Source: Pelomonas baiyunensis (lineage in GTDB: Bacteria > Pseudomonadota > Gammaproteobacteria > Burkholderiales > Burkholderiaceae_C). From it: a stretch of 64,000 nucleotides of DNA. How positions within the stretch are numbered: the first letter of the stretch is position 1; the number at the start of each line of letters is the position of its first letter. Below the pieces are notes generated by a model. That model was not told where the DNA came from, did not search any database, and worked only from the letters and a program-made list of their open reading frames with translations. The position numbers and the translations under genes are program-made. Of the stretch, positions 63,019-64,000 are shown in pieces. Location: assembly GCF_043555935.1 (NCBI RefSeq), contig NZ_JBIGIB010000006.1:1-64000 (forward strand), in the 5' to 3' direction.

Positions 63019-64000
63019 GCCGCGGTGCGTTTGCTTGCGGCCGCGAGGTGCGCAAGTCGCATGTGCCGCGCGCACAACCCCAAGGTGATCGGCAGCAGGT
63101 ACTGAGTGAACGGCTTGGCCGCAAATGAAAGCAGCAGGGTGGACACGGTGAACAGGAACAGTTGCTGCAGCGTGGGATCGTGGCGGATGGATCGCCGCTG
63201 CGTCCACAGGTGAAAGACGGGCAGGCTCTGCAGCAACAGGAACGCGATGAAGCCCAAAGCGCCCAGGTCAACCCAAGCCGACAAATAGCTGTGGATGTAT
63301 TCGCCGCCGAGGTAGCTGCCCATGCGCCCGGTCCAGGGGTGCTGAAGGATGGTGGCCAGCCCGTCTTCGAGCATCTTCTTACGGTCCAGAACCGAGAGGT
63401 CTTCCTCGTACTCCGTGAAGATCGTGATCACCCGGTAGTCCTGCAATTCGTCTTGAAAGACGAGGAACACGACAACGAAGATGCCGATGGCGATGAGGAA
63501 CCCTTGGACCAACCGCCACTTGGAGCGGGCCTGGAGGAACTCCAGCGCGATGAAGGCCACCAGCGCCGCCGCGAATTCCGAGCGCGCACCGTTCAGGAAC
63601 AACGCCACGAACGCGAGCAAGTAGGTGAGGGCGCGCAGTTTCGGCCGGTCAGCCAGCAGCGCCACCAGGGTCACCAGCGTGACCCAGTACGCGAAGGCGT
63701 AGCCCTGGTAGGTGATCAAGCTGTTCTGCACACCGTAGGACTCCAGCGCCGCACTGATGAAGCCGCCATTGAGCGCGTTGTTGATGACCATGCCAGTCAT
63801 CGCCGCAATCAGCACCAACAGCAGGGTTGTTTGGCGCTGATGCAAGGGCGTGTACAGCGCCAGGAAGAACAGCGTGATGAACTGGGCGATCACCGTGGGG
63901 TGGGCTTCGGCGCTGTTGAGCATGTTGCGCGTGGACAGCTCCCACACCGTCACGCAGGCGTAGAACGCGAGGAAGGCGAACAAGGCCCGTTCGATGACCA
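63015..64000 (-). CDS. O-antigen polymerase Wzy-like (cut by window edge)
   Basis: At least 327 residues are visible; the frame stays open to the right edge, so the true start lies outside. It is a polytopic membrane protein with about nine visible hydrophobic segments and a large periplasmic loop holding HPWTGRMGSYLGGEYIHSYL, the pattern of the O-antigen ligase/polymerase (Wzy/WaaL) family. Next to a flippase it is most likely the polymerase. Confidence 0.78.
   Translation of the reverse strand, partial: VIERALFAFLAFYACVTVWELSTRNMLNSAEAHPTVIAQFITLFFLALYTPLHQRQTTLLLVLIAAMTGMVINNALNGGFISAALESYGVQNSLITYQGYAFAYWVTLVTLVALLADRPKLRALTYLLAFVALFLNGARSEFAAALVAFIALEFLQARSKWRLVQGFLIAIGIFVVVFLVFQDELQDYRVITIFTEYEEDLSVLDRKKMLEDGLATILQHPWTGRMGSYLGGEYIHSYLSAWVDLGALGFIAFLLLQSLPVFHLWTQRRSIRHDPTLQQLFLFTVSTLLLSFAAKPFTQYLLPITLGLCARHMRLAHLAAASKRTAA

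Noticed and set aside
1..64000. Mobile elements, phage genes, CRISPR arrays, tRNA genes
   Set aside because: I looked for transposase or integrase motifs, regularly spaced repeats and tRNA-like folds in the gaps and saw none.

Overview
The window is high-GC DNA of a betaproteobacterium, most likely order Burkholderiales and near the Comamonadaceae. The clues are the 3' end of a betaproteobacterial 5S rRNA at the left edge, the gene types, and a hairpin-rich intergenic repeat of a kind I recall from Comamonadaceae. No transposase, integrase, phage gene, tRNA or CRISPR array was seen.

Layout. 0-12.9 kb is mostly housekeeping: the end of an rRNA operon, ychF, a UbiH-type hydroxylase, dsbC, an M61 peptidase, a DUF3108 protein, an enoyl-CoA hydratase, a DUF4148 protein, a xylose-type ABC importer (xylFHG) and lysS. 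12.9-22.2 kb (+) is a glycan cluster of tightly coupled genes: flippase, acyltransferase, two GT4 enzymes, methyltransferase, sugar aminotransferase, PglC-type initiating transferase, PglF-type 4,6-dehydratase and an exported unknown. 32.1-22.2 kb (-) is a second cluster: an HMW1C-family (GT41) cytoplasmic N-glycosyltransferase, a VioA-type aminotransferase, two FabH-like synthases flanking an acyl carrier protein, a FabG-like reductase, a PglD/VioB-like acyltransferase, a Rieske oxygenase, APS kinase and a FAD/NAD(P) protein. It looks like a route to an unusual N-acylated amino sugar. 32.6-44.5 kb (+) holds a Thr/Ala/Asn-rich secreted protein with 12 N-X-S/T sequons in its mature part, then a type II secretion set G-H-I-J-K-L-M-C-D-E-F. 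44.5-47.8 kb (-) is a sulfotransferase, a sulfatase-fold membrane protein and a small membrane protein. 47.9-64 kb is a third glycan region: a second flippase, GT2 and RmlD-like reductase on +, then on - an O-antigen-type operon with Wzy (cut by the edge), Wzx, two GT4s, the WbuXYZ amidination trio, FnlABC, a WbuB-type transferase and another GT4. This set predicts an L-FucNAc or L-FucNAm (acetamidino) sugar.

How they may work together. The main inference is a surface-glycoprotein system. The sequon-rich protein would be N-glycosylated in the cytoplasm by the divergently encoded HMW1C-like enzyme, cross by Sec, and leave through the T2SS encoded directly downstream, while the acyl-amino-sugar cluster supplies or extends the glycan. 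The enzyme families are well supported by sequence. The enzyme-substrate-exporter link rests on gene position and sequon density and is unproven.
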